From Eikenella corrodens (GTDB taxonomy: Bacteria; Pseudomonadota; Gammaproteobacteria; Burkholderiales; Neisseriaceae): DNA of 64,000 bases. The first letter of the stretch is position 1; every line of letters begins with the position of its first letter. The notes beneath the pieces are model-generated. The model had not been told where the DNA came from. It made no database searches and saw only the letters and a program-made list of their open reading frames with translations. This document shows positions 35,969-47,903 of the stretch, piece by piece. The stretch covers positions 558,001 through 622,000 of the forward strand of contig NZ_LT906482.1 in the NCBI RefSeq assembly GCF_900187105.1, written 5' to 3'. The position numbers and the translations under genes were made by a program.

Positions 35969-37678
35969 ATGACCACACAAATCGGCATTGATTTAGGCAC
36001 CACCAACTGTCTCGTCGCCCAATTCATCAATGGCGAAACCCGCCTGATTCCCAATCGGCTCGGCCACACACTCACACCTTCCGTGGTAAGCGTGGCGGAC
36101 GACGGCACAATACTGGTGGGGTTGGCCGCACGCGAGCGGCTGCGCACCGCCCCGCAGGCCACCGCCTCCGCCTTCAAGCGCTTCATGGGCACCGACAAAA
36201 TCTTCCGGCTCAACGGCAAGAAATTCCGTGCCGAAGAACTTTCCGCACTGGTGCTGCGCCAGCTTAAAGAAGATGCCGAAGCCGATTTGGGCGAAGAAGT
36301 GCGCGATGTGGTGATTACCGTGCCGGCCTACTTCAACGCCATCCAGCGCCAGGCCACTCGCAACGCCGCGCAGATGGCCGGGCTCAACGCGCTGCGCCTG
36401 CTCAACGAACCCACTGCCGCCAGCTTGGCCTACGGCCTGCAGGAAAAGCCCGACGACACCCGATTTTTGATTTACGACCTCGGCGGCGGCACGTTCGACG
36501 TATCCGTGCTCGATTATTTCGACGGCGTGGTGCAGGTATCCGCCAGCGCGGGCGACAACCACTTGGGCGGTGAAGACTTCGTGCAGGTGTTGCGCCAGCT
36601 TTTTCTGGCCAAATGCAAAGAATTGAGCGACGAAGAACGCGCCCGCCTCGCCGACAGCAGCGAACTGTGGCAGGCTTTGGAAACCGCCAAACGCAGGCTC
36701 GGCGAAGAAATGCAGGCCGAAGTGCAGGTGAACGTGGGCAACCGCATGGCCGCCGCCGCGATTACCCGCCAAGAGTTCCAAGAAGCCGCCAAACCGCTGA
36801 TGGCGCGGTTGCGCCAGCCGTTGGAACGTGCACTGCGCGACGCCAAGCTGCACCCGAGCCAAATCGACAGCATCATTCTGGTGGGTGGCGCCACGCGGAT
36901 GCCGGTTGTCCGCAACACCATCGCCCAGCTGTTCGGCCGTATTCCCAAAGCCTCGGTCAATCCCGATGAGGCCATCGCGCGCGGTGCGGCGGTGCAGGCC
37001 GCCCTGCTGGCGCGCGACAGCAACGTGGAGGAAGTGGTGCTCACCGATGTGATGCCCTTCTCGCTGGGCGTGGAAGTGTCCGAACAGCTGCCGGACGGCA
37101 GCGTCACACACGGCATTTTCAGCCCGATTATCGAGCGCAACATGCCCGTGCCCGTATCGCGCGTGGCCGGCTATTCCACCATGAACGACCGGCAAACCGC
37201 CATCACGCTTCGCGTGCTGCAAGGCGAATCCGTGCTGGCCAACGAAAACCTCGAGCTCGGCCAGCTCGAAGTGCGCGTGCCGCCGCGCCGCGCCGGTGAA
37301 GTGAACATCGACGTGCGCTTCAGCTACGATGCCAACGGCCTGTTAGACGTGGACGTGAGCAACGAAGACCTCAATATCAAAGTCAACCAAACCTTCCGCC
37401 ACAACAGCATCAACCTGAGCGAAGAAGAAGTGCAGGCCGCGCTCGAACGCCTCGCCGCGCTCAAAGTCCACCCGCGTGAGCAGCAGGAAAACATCTACCT
37501 GCTGGAAAAAGGCAAACGCCTGTATGAAGAATACCTCGGCGAACGGCGCCAGGCCATCGGCCGCGCCGTAATGCAGTTCGAGCGCACGCTGGAGAGCCAA
37601 GACGCCAACGCCATCCGCCACGCGCAAAAAGAATTCGGCGAATTCCTGCGCCACTTCGACGGCGGCTGGCTGCTCTAG
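35969..37678 (+). CDS. hscC: Hsp70-family chaperone HscC
   Basis: A 569-residue Hsp70 of the HscC type, shorter than DnaK. The ATPase motifs are [15 protein letters not shown] (5-19), [17 protein letters not shown] and [11 protein letters not shown]. The substrate-binding half includes [16 protein letters not shown]. The C-terminal lid is short and lacks the DnaK EEVD-like tail. In E. coli hscC lies beside genes for J-like partners (djlB, djlC). Here a J-like membrane protein follows, which supports a dedicated pair. Two Hsp70 genes of different subtype (this and hscA) lie in the window. Confidence 0.92.
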   Translation: MTTQIGIDLGTTNCLVAQFINGETRLIPNRLGHTLTPSVVSVADDGTILVGLAARERLRTAPQATASAFKRFMGTDKIFRLNGKKFRAEELSALVLRQLKEDAEADLGEEVRDVVITVPAYFNAIQRQATRNAAQMAGLNALRLLNEPTAASLAYGLQEKPDDTRFLIYDLGGGTFDVSVLDYFDGVVQVSASAGDNHLGGEDFVQVLRQLFLAKCKELSDEERARLADSSELWQALETAKRRLGEEMQAEVQVNVGNRMAAAAITRQEFQEAAKPLMARLRQPLERALRDAKLHPSQIDSIILVGGATRMPVVRNTIAQLFGRIPKASVNPDEAIARGAAVQAALLARDSNVEEVVLTDVMPFSLGVEVSEQLPDGSVTHGIFSPIIERNMPVPVSRVAGYSTMNDRQTAITLRVLQGESVLANENLELGQLEVRVPPRRAGEVNIDVRFSYDANGLLDVDVSNEDLNIKVNQTFRHNSINLSEEEVQAALERLAALKVHPREQQENIYLLEKGKRLYEEYLGERRQAIGRAVMQFERTLESQDANAIRHAQKEFGEFLRHFDGGWLL

Positions 37679-37771
37679 GGCTACCTGAAAACCGCCAACC
37701 GGGCATTCATGCCCAAACCCGCACGGAAAACAACAAGCAGGCTACCTGAAAACGAACAAAGTGGGTTTCGC

Positions 37772-37875
37772 TATAGTGAATTAACAAAAACCGGTACAGC
37801 GTTGGCTCGCCTTGCCGTAACGTGTGTACTGTCTGCGGCTCGCCGCCTTGTCCTGATTTTTGTTAATCCACTATA
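37772..37875. mobile_element. Correia-like miniature inverted-repeat element
   Basis: A 104 bp element beginning TATAGTGAATTAACAAAAAC and ending with the complement of TATAGTGGATTAACAAAAAT. The interior GCGTTGGCTCGCCTTGCC and TACTGTCTGCGGCTCG is as in the copy at 809. It splits a DUS-related repeat (AAAGTGGGTTTCG before, AAACCCACACC after). Confidence 0.8.
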
Positions 37876-37971
37876 AAACCCACACCCCCTGTTTTGGCGA
37901 AACTCGCCTTGCTCGTTTTGGCGAAACCCACTTCGTTTTCAGGCAGCCCCCACACCACACCGGAACCCATC

Positions 37972-40296
37972 ATGGATTGCTGGCACATCCTGCAAATCGA
38001 GCCCACATCAGACGAACGCGCCATCAAACGCGCCTACGCCAAACTGCTGAAAACCACCCGCCCCGACGACGATGCCGAAGGCTATCAGCGCCTGCGCGAA
38101 GCGTTTGACGAAGCCCTCGCCATCGCCCCCTATCTCGCTGGCGAAGCCGCGCCAGAATGGTCGTTCCCGGCAAGCGAATGGCTACCTGAAAACGAGCAGG
38201 GCGAGTTTCGCCAAAACGAACGAAGTGAGTTTCGCCAAAACGAGCAAAGCAGATTCGGCCAAGCCGATTCCCATCATGCTTTACCGCCTTGGCAGGCCGG
38301 CAGCCACGACGAACACCACACCTACCGGTTTTCAGGTAGCCCTAATCCCAATACGGCCGAAAACGAAAGGCTACCTGAAAACGGAAATCTGCCCGAAGCA
38401 GACGAACTATTTTCAGGTAGCCCCCACCCCTACGGCAGCGACCCCTGCGCCGCCCTGCTCAGCAATATCGAAACTTACTTCACCCGTGGCGGTGCGGCCG
38501 AGCTCGAAGCCGCCTGGCCGCACATCCGCGAACAGCTCGAGCAGCTGCCCCTGGGCGAAACCGAAAATGCCTCCCGCCAATTCGCCGACTTCCTGCGCAC
38601 CCACCAAATCGACGACTGTATGCTGTGGGCGCAATGGTCGGATTACTTTGGCTGGCACCATCCCGACTTCCGCAACAACATCTTCACCCCGGCCGAGCTA
38701 GAACAGATCAAGGAATACCGCAGGATAGCGGCCAAGCTGGCCAAACATCGTGCCAAACCGCAGCACCCACACTCCTTCGTTCCGCCCATCGGCCAGGCCG
38801 CAACACAGCTGCTGACGCAATGGCGGCAGTGGTTCAAGCAAGGTGGTAGTGAAGAACTGCTGCGCCGCTGGCCAGAAACCAGCCGGATGCTCGACAATGC
38901 ACCGCCACAGGAACATCGTGATGTGGCCGCAGCCTGCCTCGATTTTCTGCACCACAACCAAATCCGCCACCCACTCTTGTGGGCGCACCTGGCCGACTAC
39001 TCCGGTTGGACGCACGCCTTCTTCCAAGAAGTGCGCGACCCGGAAGGCTTGGCGCGGCTGGAAGAATACCGCCGCACCGCCGACATCATTCATCTGTTCG
39101 AGCCGGAAGCTGCCGGGCCGGACGAAGACGGCAGCAAGCCGGAAAAGCGCCTGCCCGTATCCGCCCTATTCGCCCGCTTCCTCGGCACACCCCCCGGCCT
39201 GATGCGCCGCCTGTTTGCCGCCTTTGCCGCCATGCTGCTGTGGCCGGAATTGTCCGACGAAGCCAACCGCCGCCAACGCCTGCTGCTGCACACCTACCGC
39301 CCGGCCGTACACAAGCGCTATGATTTCTGGCACGGCTGCCGTATTGCCTGGGTGGTTATCTGCATCCTAGCAGCCGTGATTGGCAGCTTGGCCGCAGGAG
39401 GAAGCCCGAATGGCGGTATTGACTTACTTGCCGACTTTATGTTGGTGGTAGTCATCCTGGCTGCCATGCAGGTTGTTTATGCTGTGGGCAGCAGCAATAT
39501 TTATTCAGCCTTAGAGTCGCTCAATCCCGGCTTGGGTGAAAGTTTTAATCATTTCAAATACCGCACAGGCTGGGGCAAAGCCATACATTTACTGCTTTCT
39601 CCGGCCATCCTCGTGCTTTTTGCCCCTGTGCTGCCCGCTGAGCCTTGGTGGAATATCGGCTACCTTGCCGTCCTGTTGGCCTGTTGGACATATTATTTTT
39701 GGCATCTTGAAGAGGACACGGCCGGCTGGAGCACCAGCAATCTCTGCTTGCTCGGCCTCGCCTTCCTGATTTTCTCTTTTCCTATACCGAAAGGTTATGG
39801 CCGCTATATCTTGGCTGCCACGCTGCTTTGGCTCAATGGCAACTTCTATCTGCTGTTTGACCGCCCCGCCTGGTTGGACAAAATCGAGCGGCTGATTCGG
39901 CAGGCGCTCAGTTTGCAAACCCTCCAACGACTGCCGTGGCAGTTGCTATTGCTAACGGGTGTGGCCAGCTTGGGTGGTTCGATACTGTCCGGCAATCAGT
40001 TGCTCGGTTTAACCATACTGCTCCTGCCATGGCGCATCATTTTTGCCGCTTTGCTGTGGCTATTGCTGCTGCCCGTACACACTGCACGGCTGGCCATGCA
40101 GGAGAAAAATGGTGTATTGCTGGAAATCGGCACCGGCGCAATCATGCTGCTGGCTCTGTTGAACTGGTCCAATCTCAGCCCGTATCCCGACAACCTGCTG
40201 CTGTTCTACCCCGCCATACTGCTTTCGATCCTGCTGCGCCGTATGGTGCTGTGGCTGATATGCCGGTTGCTGAAAATCGGAGCTAAGGCTGTCTGA
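37972..40296 (+). CDS. J-domain-like membrane protein, predicted HscC partner
   Basis: A 774-residue protein. Residues 1-52 form a J-like domain (YAKLLKTTRPDDDAEGYQRL) in which the HPD triad reads RPD at 30-32. Residues 68-155 are a low-complexity linker made largely of translated uptake sequences (LPEN, FSGSP) and repeats of EFRQNE. Two related helical modules follow (about 165-265 and 275-380, both with YSGWTH- or YFGWHH-like segments). From about 455 to the end there are some eight to ten hydrophobic helices. The short J-like start and position after hscC match E. coli DjlB/DjlC logic. ATG at 37972 begins MDCWHILQIEPT. The upstream frame enters the repeat region. Confidence 0.82.
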   Translation: MDCWHILQIEPTSDERAIKRAYAKLLKTTRPDDDAEGYQRLREAFDEALAIAPYLAGEAAPEWSFPASEWLPENEQGEFRQNERSEFRQNEQSRFGQADSHHALPPWQAGSHDEHHTYRFSGSPNPNTAENERLPENGNLPEADELFSGSPHPYGSDPCAALLSNIETYFTRGGAAELEAAWPHIREQLEQLPLGETENASRQFADFLRTHQIDDCMLWAQWSDYFGWHHPDFRNNIFTPAELEQIKEYRRIAAKLAKHRAKPQHPHSFVPPIGQAATQLLTQWRQWFKQGGSEELLRRWPETSRMLDNAPPQEHRDVAAACLDFLHHNQIRHPLLWAHLADYSGWTHAFFQEVRDPEGLARLEEYRRTADIIHLFEPEAAGPDEDGSKPEKRLPVSALFARFLGTPPGLMRRLFAAFAAMLLWPELSDEANRRQRLLLHTYRPAVHKRYDFWHGCRIAWVVICILAAVIGSLAAGGSPNGGIDLLADFMLVVVILAAMQVVYAVGSSNIYSALESLNPGLGESFNHFKYRTGWGKAIHLLLSPAILVLFAPVLPAEPWWNIGYLAVLLACWTYYFWHLEEDTAGWSTSNLCLLGLAFLIFSFPIPKGYGRYILAATLLWLNGNFYLLFDRPAWLDKIERLIRQALSLQTLQRLPWQLLLLTGVASLGGSILSGNQLLGLTILLLPWRIIFAALLWLLLLPVHTARLAMQEKNGVLLEIGTGAIMLLALLNWSNLSPYPDNLLLFYPAILLSILLRRMVLWLICRLLKIGAKAV

Positions 40297-40300
40297 AATA

Positions 40301-40347
40301 CAACAGGCTACCTGAAAACCGCCCCGCCCGTTTTTCAGGTAGCCTCC
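40301..40347 (+). terminator. DUS-pair terminator
   Basis: Two inverted uptake sequences with AAAACCG/CGTTTTT edges, 6 nt after the J-like gene stop. Confidence 0.6.
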
Positions 40348-40378
40348 ATCCCACCCGCTACACCTCCCTAACCACAAC

Positions 40379-41245
40379 ATGTCCGCCTTTCTCCGCCCCC
40401 GCCTGCACATCCTCGCTCTGCTTGCCCTAGCTGCAATGCTGATCGGCCAGCTTGGCAGTCTGTTTTGGCCGGCCGAACTATTCAGCCATTTCCTGCCCCA
40501 CTACGCTGCCGTCTTCATTCTCGCCGCGATTTGGCCGCGCCCGAAGTGGCGTGCGCTGTGGCTCGTGTGTGCTGCCGCATCTCTGCTATGGCTGGCTCAG
40601 CCCTTCGCCCTGCCCGATGCCCCAGCCGGCGGCACACGGCTGGTTTGGTACAACGTCCATCTCGATAATCCTGCCGCCGAAGCAGAAAGCACCGCCCTCT
40701 TAGCCGAGCAGGCCGACCTTCTCACGCTGGGCGAAATCAATCTCGACAACCCCGGCTGGCAAAGCCTGCGCCAAGCCTATCCACACGGCTGCCAACACCG
40801 CGAACACAGCCCCTTCGCCCTCGCCCTGTGGAGCAAACAGCCGCTGGCCGCCTGCGAAGTGCGCATGATTGGCGACTACCCCTATATCCGCGCCCAAACT
40901 GCCGACGGCACCACCCTCTACGCCCTACACCCGCCGCCACCCATCAGCAGCGAACTGGCCGGGGCGCGGCAGCACTACCTGGCCGAAACCGCCCGCGCCC
41001 TTGCCGCCGAACCGCGCGCGCTGGCTGTGGGCGACTTCAACAGCAGCCCGTTTTCCCCGCTGTTCCGCCGTTTCCTGCAAGAAGGCGGCAGCCGCCCCGC
41101 CACCCGCTACTTCACGCCCACTTGGAAACCGTTTTTCCTCAATATCGACCACGCCTTAGCCAAAGGCCTAAACGTTTCCGCCCACCCCTTGCCCTGGCAG
41201 CACTCCGACCACCGGCCGCTCTTGGTGGAATACGCCCATCAATAA
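40379..41245 (+). CDS. Endonuclease/exonuclease/phosphatase (EEP) family membrane protein
   Basis: A 288-residue protein with three N-terminal hydrophobic helices (about 8-30, 38-52, 58-76) followed by an EEP catalytic domain: WYNVHLDN (metal-binding Asn), LLTLGEINLDN (Glu), VGDFNSSPFSPLF and the terminal SDHRPLLVEY with catalytic His. The domain probably faces the periplasm. Substrates of such proteins may be phospholipids, nucleic acids or sugar phosphates. None can be inferred here. Confidence 0.85.
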   Translation: MSAFLRPRLHILALLALAAMLIGQLGSLFWPAELFSHFLPHYAAVFILAAIWPRPKWRALWLVCAAASLLWLAQPFALPDAPAGGTRLVWYNVHLDNPAAEAESTALLAEQADLLTLGEINLDNPGWQSLRQAYPHGCQHREHSPFALALWSKQPLAACEVRMIGDYPYIRAQTADGTTLYALHPPPPISSELAGARQHYLAETARALAAEPRALAVGDFNSSPFSPLFRRFLQEGGSRPATRYFTPTWKPFFLNIDHALAKGLNVSAHPLPWQHSDHRPLLVEYAHQ

Positions 41246-41286
41246 AGTAAAAACAGCAAAGGCTACCTGAAACCGCCATTTCGTTT

Positions 41287-41512
41287 GGGGCTGTACTAGA
41301 TTAGCAGATATGTTACCCTCGAAATATGAATATAACACACTGCAAATTAAGGAAGAAAATACAGAAAGAACTGCTCCGTTTTTTTTGTGCTGGAAGTTAC
41401 CGCCCGTTCTGCCGCCGATATTTTGGGTATCCATCCCAATTCGGCAGTCCTGTTCTACCGCAAAATCCGTATGGTCATCAGCCATCATTTGGCCTTGGCT
41501 GCCGATGAGGTT
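41287..41512 (+). pseudogene. 5' fragment of an IS1016-like (IS1595 family) element with frameshifted transposase
   Basis: The element end GGGGCTGTACTAGATTAG lies at 41287. The transposase start MNITHCKLRKKIQKELLRFF is at 41326, and the reading then continues one frame over as VLEVTARSAADILGIHPNS (from 41387) to ISHHLALAADEV. The shift falls in a run of eight T. The zinc-ribbon/DNA-binding N-terminus matches IS1016 transposases as I recall them. The catalytic DDE part is gone because the sequence changes abruptly to phage DNA near 41512. Confidence 0.8.
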
Positions 41513-42409
41513 GCTCTTCGGGTCATACCAGCCATCCACCCCGCGCAAATCCTGCGCCCCATCCGGGCGGCTGGCTTCTGCGGCGGTCAATACATCAATC
41601 AGCCGCATATTGCGCTGCCCCACCGCGCGCGCTACCTGTTGCCAGATTTCCGCCACCCGTTCCGGCGTTGCCGCGCTTGGTGTGTTGCCGGAATGGTTCA
41701 GCGATAAGGCAGGGTTGTTTTTCAGGTAGCCTTGCAGGTTCTTTTCGGTTAGAATTTTAGTACGCCTCAAGGCTTTCATGTTTCCGCGACCCATGCCATG
41801 AATTTGGGCGTCGGGCATGAAAGCTGGATTGCGGAGGATGTCGGGCAATCGGAGCCCGAATCGCTCATCAATCCGCGAGGCTTTTTCTTTATCTGCATAA
41901 CGCAGCAGGCGGTCATTCACCCAGCGGAAGTATGGTGATTTACTGTCCTTATTGTAGGCGTTCACCAAAACGTGCGCTTCCAAGGCATCACCTTTCGGCT
42001 CAATCACAATTCGCACATCGCTGCCGCGCACTTTCTCCGGGGCGATAAACACCAAGCGGCCATCCACGGTATCTGAATCAAACACCATTGCCGGTTTGTC
42101 TATCCACTCAGGCAGCCGTTTCCACACCTCCGCCGTCATGGCCGGATGGTTGTCAATCCCGGCCAATACTTTACCTTCTGCTAGTTTTAGGGGCTTATCC
42201 CCAAATCCCAGCATATCCAGCATATCCGAACGGTCGAGAATAGTTACCCCGTTTTTTACATCGGCTTTCTCCCCAGCAAACAGCTCGTCAATCCGCTGCT
42301 CGTATTTCTCCTGCGTAGATGCGCTGCGGCTCAGCTTCGGCGCATCTTCCGCCGCTACTCTTCCGCCGTGTTCTCCGTCTCGTTCAGTTCCACGCGTGTT
42401 CTCCGCACT
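41512..42409 (-). pseudogene. Phage MuF C-terminal-type protein, fragment
   Basis: The open frame runs from just inside a TAG at about 42415 to the IS junction without a credible start codon. The text DKPLKLAEGKVLAGID, VWKRLPEWIDKPAMVFDSD and VHVLVNAYNKD-like stretches (AHVLVNAYNKDSKSPYF) resemble the MuF-C or PBECR-type nuclease-like domains found in prophage polyvalent proteins. It then enters DGWYDPKSN, typical of a following metallopeptidase-like domain, and is cut there. The apparent continuation to 41168 is antisense IS and EEP gene sequence. Both ends are broken. Confidence 0.65.
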
Positions 42410-42410
42410 G

Positions 42411-42881
42411 TCACTCTACCAATGGGCGGTGTAGTTTTTGGATACTTGGACTATTAAGAATTGATTTAAGCTGCTGAATAGCCTGTTTATTTAGAATAAC
42501 CAGCCTTTGGTCTTGTGGAATGCCCTGTTCAATTAGTAATGCGTTTTGACTTTCCAGCCCAGCCAAGACAACTAACTGCTCGATACTGGCATGGTCTCTA
42601 AGATTCCCCGACTCACCCGGGTTCCTAATCTTCCATTCTTTTGCGGTACAGCCAAAAAGCGCCTTATTCAGCATATCCGCTTCTGATGCATAAATGTACC
42701 CAGCCTCTTTTGAGGTAATTGTATTTGGTATCAGATTGTTTTTTATAGCATCTGTATGCACTCTATATTGCGCCTTGACCAATGTGCGCCGAACACTCCA
42801 CTCTAGTCGGCCTGATTTTGATTCAGCCTCTTTTAACCGCTGAAATTCTCTGATTAAATAAAGTTTAAACTCTGGGCTTAA
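42411..42881 (-). pseudogene. KilA-N domain protein, C-terminal fragment
   Basis: About 156 residues of a KilA-N-type phage protein remain: LSPEFKLYLIREFQRLKEAE, RTLVKAQYRVHTDAIK, GYIYASEADMLNKALFGCTA, RDHASIEQLVVLAGLESQNA and a final helix. The DNA-binding KilA-N core that should precede LSPEF is missing. Upstream of 42881 the same frame becomes antisense to another small phage gene and loses all similarity. It abuts the MuF-type fragment directly. Confidence 0.75.
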
Positions 42882-42942
42882 CCGAAGCCGCCGCACAAGC
42901 CCACGCCGATGTATTGAACGCAATCTGTAGAGGAGATGTGGA

Positions 42943-43149
42943 ATGAGATATCCAGTATTCGCGAAATCAAAATCATCAGGGGGAATTATGTTGTTTGTTT
43001 CCAGAGACGAAGCTGTAATTATCCGCTTTAAAAGAAGCGAATTGGTAAATGGCAATAGGATTGAAGATGATTGGCTTCCAGTTACAAACCAATCTGCATG
43101 GCAAATTCTTTCGCATGAAGAGGTACAGAAAATATTTAACAATGATTGA
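42943..43149 (+). CDS. Small phage-type hypothetical protein
   Basis: A 68-residue protein starting MRYPVFAKSKSSGGIMLFVS with a GAGGAGATGTGGA Shine-Dalgarno at the right distance. Similar short proteins beginning M(K/R)YP(V/I)(F/Y)AKS occur in Neisseria prophage-like islands, as I recall. The function is unknown. It is AT-rich compared with the core genes. It lies opposite the non-homologous 5' extension of the KilA-N frame. Confidence 0.7.
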   Translation: MRYPVFAKSKSSGGIMLFVSRDEAVIIRFKRSELVNGNRIEDDWLPVTNQSAWQILSHEEVQKIFNND

Positions 43150-43156
43150 TTAACTA

Positions 43157-43177
43157 GGCCACCTTCGGGTGGTCTTT
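43157..43177 (+). terminator. Small intrinsic terminator
   Basis: GGCCACC-TTCG-GGTGGTC followed by TTT, 7 nt after the stop at 43149. The UUCG tetraloop makes it stable. Confidence 0.75.
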
Positions 43178-43194
43178 AGTTTGGAGATTAAGCC

Positions 43195-43554
43195 GTGAGC
43201 CGGAGCAGAAAAAAGAAACCGTCCAAACCCTATCGCGGCTACTGCACCTTCCCCTTGGTTGGTGCAGATACTCGTGACGAATTTCAGGAAGCGGCGGAGA
43301 TGTTCGGCGACTTCGCCGACCCCGTGAAACGCAAGCGCATCTTCGACAAGCCGCGCAAATACCGCTTCGAGATTTGGCTGAAGCTACACGGCAAGCCGGA
43401 ATACGAAATCCGCGAAGCCAAGATAACGAGCGAAGGCGTAACCCGTGAGAACCTTAGCCAGATCTTGTACGAGGTGGCCATGCAGGGGCTACAGGATTTG
43501 GACGGGCTGGAAGAAGTGAACGGCGAGCAGTCCATCATCAAGATTATTATTTGA
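43195..43554 (+). CDS. Phage-type hypothetical protein
   Basis: A 119-residue basic-N-terminal protein (MSRSRKKKPSKPYRGY) with a GTG start at 43195 behind a TTGGAG Shine-Dalgarno. The rest is a mixed alpha/beta domain (YRFEIWLKLHGKPEYEIREA). No family is recognised. It sits immediately upstream of the DUF4224 and integrase genes and is probably co-transcribed with them. Confidence 0.7.
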   Translation: MSRSRKKKPSKPYRGYCTFPLVGADTRDEFQEAAEMFGDFADPVKRKRIFDKPRKYRFEIWLKLHGKPEYEIREAKITSEGVTRENLSQILYEVAMQGLQDLDGLEEVNGEQSIIKIII

Positions 43555-43564
43555 AAGGGGAAAC

Positions 43565-43768
43565 ATGACCAACACCTTTTTAACCCGCGAAGAAATCATC
43601 GAACTGACCAGCCGCAAGCAGCCGAAAAAACAGGCCGAAACCCTGCGCAAAAACGGCATTCCGTTCTTTACCAATGCCGCAGGCTACCCTGTTGTCAGCC
43701 GCAGCGTGCTGGAAGGCAAACCGCAAAAACATAAGCCGGACAAGCCCAGGTGGCAGCCGGCAGTCTAG
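43565..43768 (+). CDS. DUF4224 domain protein
   Basis: A 67-residue protein whose LTREEIIELTSRKQPKKQAE and GIPFFTNAAGYPVVSRSVLE match the DUF4224 family, usually found just before phage integrases. It may be a small DNA-binding excisionase-like regulator. Its start lies 11 nt after the previous gene, and the integrase starts 12 nt after its stop. Confidence 0.85.
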   Translation: MTNTFLTREEIIELTSRKQPKKQAETLRKNGIPFFTNAAGYPVVSRSVLEGKPQKHKPDKPRWQPAV

Positions 43769-43780
43769 GAGGGAGTAATC

Positions 43781-44815
43781 ATGGGCAGGAAACGAAGCGC
43801 CAACAGCAACCTGCCGGATAGAATGCTGGCGCGCAGACGCACCCGAAAAAACGGCAAGACCACCGTCTATTACTACTACGACGGGCGGGAAGATGGGCGG
43901 CGCAAAGAAATCCCGCTTGGCACGGACTACATTGCCGCCGTCCAAGAGTGGAGCAAACTCGAAGCAGCCAAACTGCCCAAGTCCGCCCGTGTTACCTTTC
44001 CTGTTGCAGCCGAACGCTACCTGCAGAATATCATCAGCCACCGCAGCCGCAACACCATTTCCAGCGCCAACAACGCCGTGCGCAAGCTGTCTAAGTTTTT
44101 CGGCGGGGAGAACCCGGCGCCACTGGATGAAATCGAACCGGCACACGTCCGCCGTTATCTCGACTGGCGCAAAGACACCCCAGGCGGCGCTAACAACGAA
44201 ATCGGCTATCTCAGCGCCATCTTTAACTATGCCAGAGAGCAGGGTTGGACAAGCAAAGAAAACCCCTGCCGCAACGTCAAGAAGCACAGCAAGAAGCGCC
44301 GTGAGGTTTATATTGAGGATTACCTGTATCAGGCCGTCTATCAGGCTGCCAGCCAGCAGATGCGTGATTTAATGGACATCGCCTACATCACCGGCCAGCG
44401 CCCTGTTGATATAGTCGGCATTCACAGCAGCCACATCCACGAAGGCATCCTGCATATCAGCCAGCAGAAAACAGGCGCTAAGCTGCGTTTTGAAATCAGC
44501 GGCAAGCTCAAAGAAATCATCGACCGTATCCACCAAGATAACGGCTACCTGTTCCTCAACAGCCACGGGAAACCGTTGTCCCGCGCCGCCCTAAGCAGGC
44601 AATTTTTAGAGTTGAGAAAAACCGTCATGCAGCAGCGGCCTGAACTGGCGGAAGAGTTGTCCGCATTCCAATTCCGCGACTTGAGAGCCAAAGCCGCCAC
44701 GGATATTTACCTGGCTGCCGACACCCGCAGCGCCTCTGACCAACTTGGCCACGCCTCTGAGCAGATGACTAAAATCTATATCCGGCGCGGTAAAATTCTC
44801 AAGCCGCTGAAATAG
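43781..44815 (+). CDS. int: Tyrosine-type phage integrase
   Basis: A 344-residue recombinase. The N-terminal arm-binding part (RMLARRRTRKNGKTTVYYYY) and SAM-like core domain (about 65-155) precede the catalytic domain. Catalytic residues are R in TGQRPVDIV, R in FRDLRAKAATD (the box II histidine is replaced by Arg, as in many phage integrases), H in QLGHASEQM and the nucleophile Y in KIYIRRG. The frame is intact. It is the last gene of the mobile remnant before gyrA. Confidence 0.92.
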   Translation: MGRKRSANSNLPDRMLARRRTRKNGKTTVYYYYDGREDGRRKEIPLGTDYIAAVQEWSKLEAAKLPKSARVTFPVAAERYLQNIISHRSRNTISSANNAVRKLSKFFGGENPAPLDEIEPAHVRRYLDWRKDTPGGANNEIGYLSAIFNYAREQGWTSKENPCRNVKKHSKKRREVYIEDYLYQAVYQAASQQMRDLMDIAYITGQRPVDIVGIHSSHIHEGILHISQQKTGAKLRFEISGKLKEIIDRIHQDNGYLFLNSHGKPLSRAALSRQFLELRKTVMQQRPELAEELSAFQFRDLRAKAATDIYLAADTRSASDQLGHASEQMTKIYIRRGKILKPLK

Positions 44816-44852
44816 TGTTTTGCGGAACGCCTTTAAAAATTGCGGAAATATA

Positions 44853-44909
44853 ACGGCTGCCAAAAGATGAATTCTATTTATGCAGTATGTATTTATCTAT
44901 GGCAGCCGT
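44853..44909. repeat. 10 bp inverted repeat between integrase and gyrA
   Basis: ACGGCTGCCA (44853-44862) and TGGCAGCCGT (44900-44909) are separated by an AT-rich 37 nt. It could be the integrase terminator or part of an attachment site. No tRNA is present here. Confidence 0.4.
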
Positions 44910-44968
44910 CTTGATGATTGATTATGTGATAAAATAACGCGTTTTAATCGATTGGGCTTTAAATCTCC

Positions 44969-47716
<2,748 letters not shown>

Positions 47717-47729
47717 GCGCCCGCCGAGA

Positions 47730-47776
47730 AAAGGCTACCTGAAAATAGAGCGCATCAATTTTCAGGTAGCCTTTTG
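47730..47776 (+). terminator. DUS-pair terminator of gyrA
   Basis: AAAAGGCTACCTGAAAAT and its inverted copy ATTTTCAGGTAGCCTTTT enclose a 10 nt loop, with a T-run at the end, 13 nt after the stop. Confidence 0.85.
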
Positions 47777-47903
47777 TTTATCCTATCCGCCCTAAACCAT
47801 CATCCCAGCAATAGGCAGGCAACCAAGCGGCAAGCCGTAAGCAGCATACAAGGCCAAGCCGCACCCTACCTCTTGGGAACCACCAGAAAGGCTACCTGAA
47901 ACC

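Noticed and set aside
35993-37222. A 409-codon minus-strand frame opposite hscC
   Set aside because: Antisense shadow. The Hsp70 on the plus strand has all its motifs.
41168-41512. Apparent C-terminal 110 residues of the MuF-type frame
   Set aside because: This part is antisense to the IS fragment and the EEP gene end, and includes a translated DUS (FQVAF). It is not part of the phage protein.
42882-43142. Apparent N-terminal extension of the KilA-N frame
   Set aside because: It lies opposite a plus-strand phage gene with a good ribosome site and shows no KilA-N similarity before LSPEF.
44910-44968. A gyrA promoter at TTGATG...TAAAAT
   Set aside because: The spacer is only 13 nt, too short for a standard promoter, and no better pair was found.
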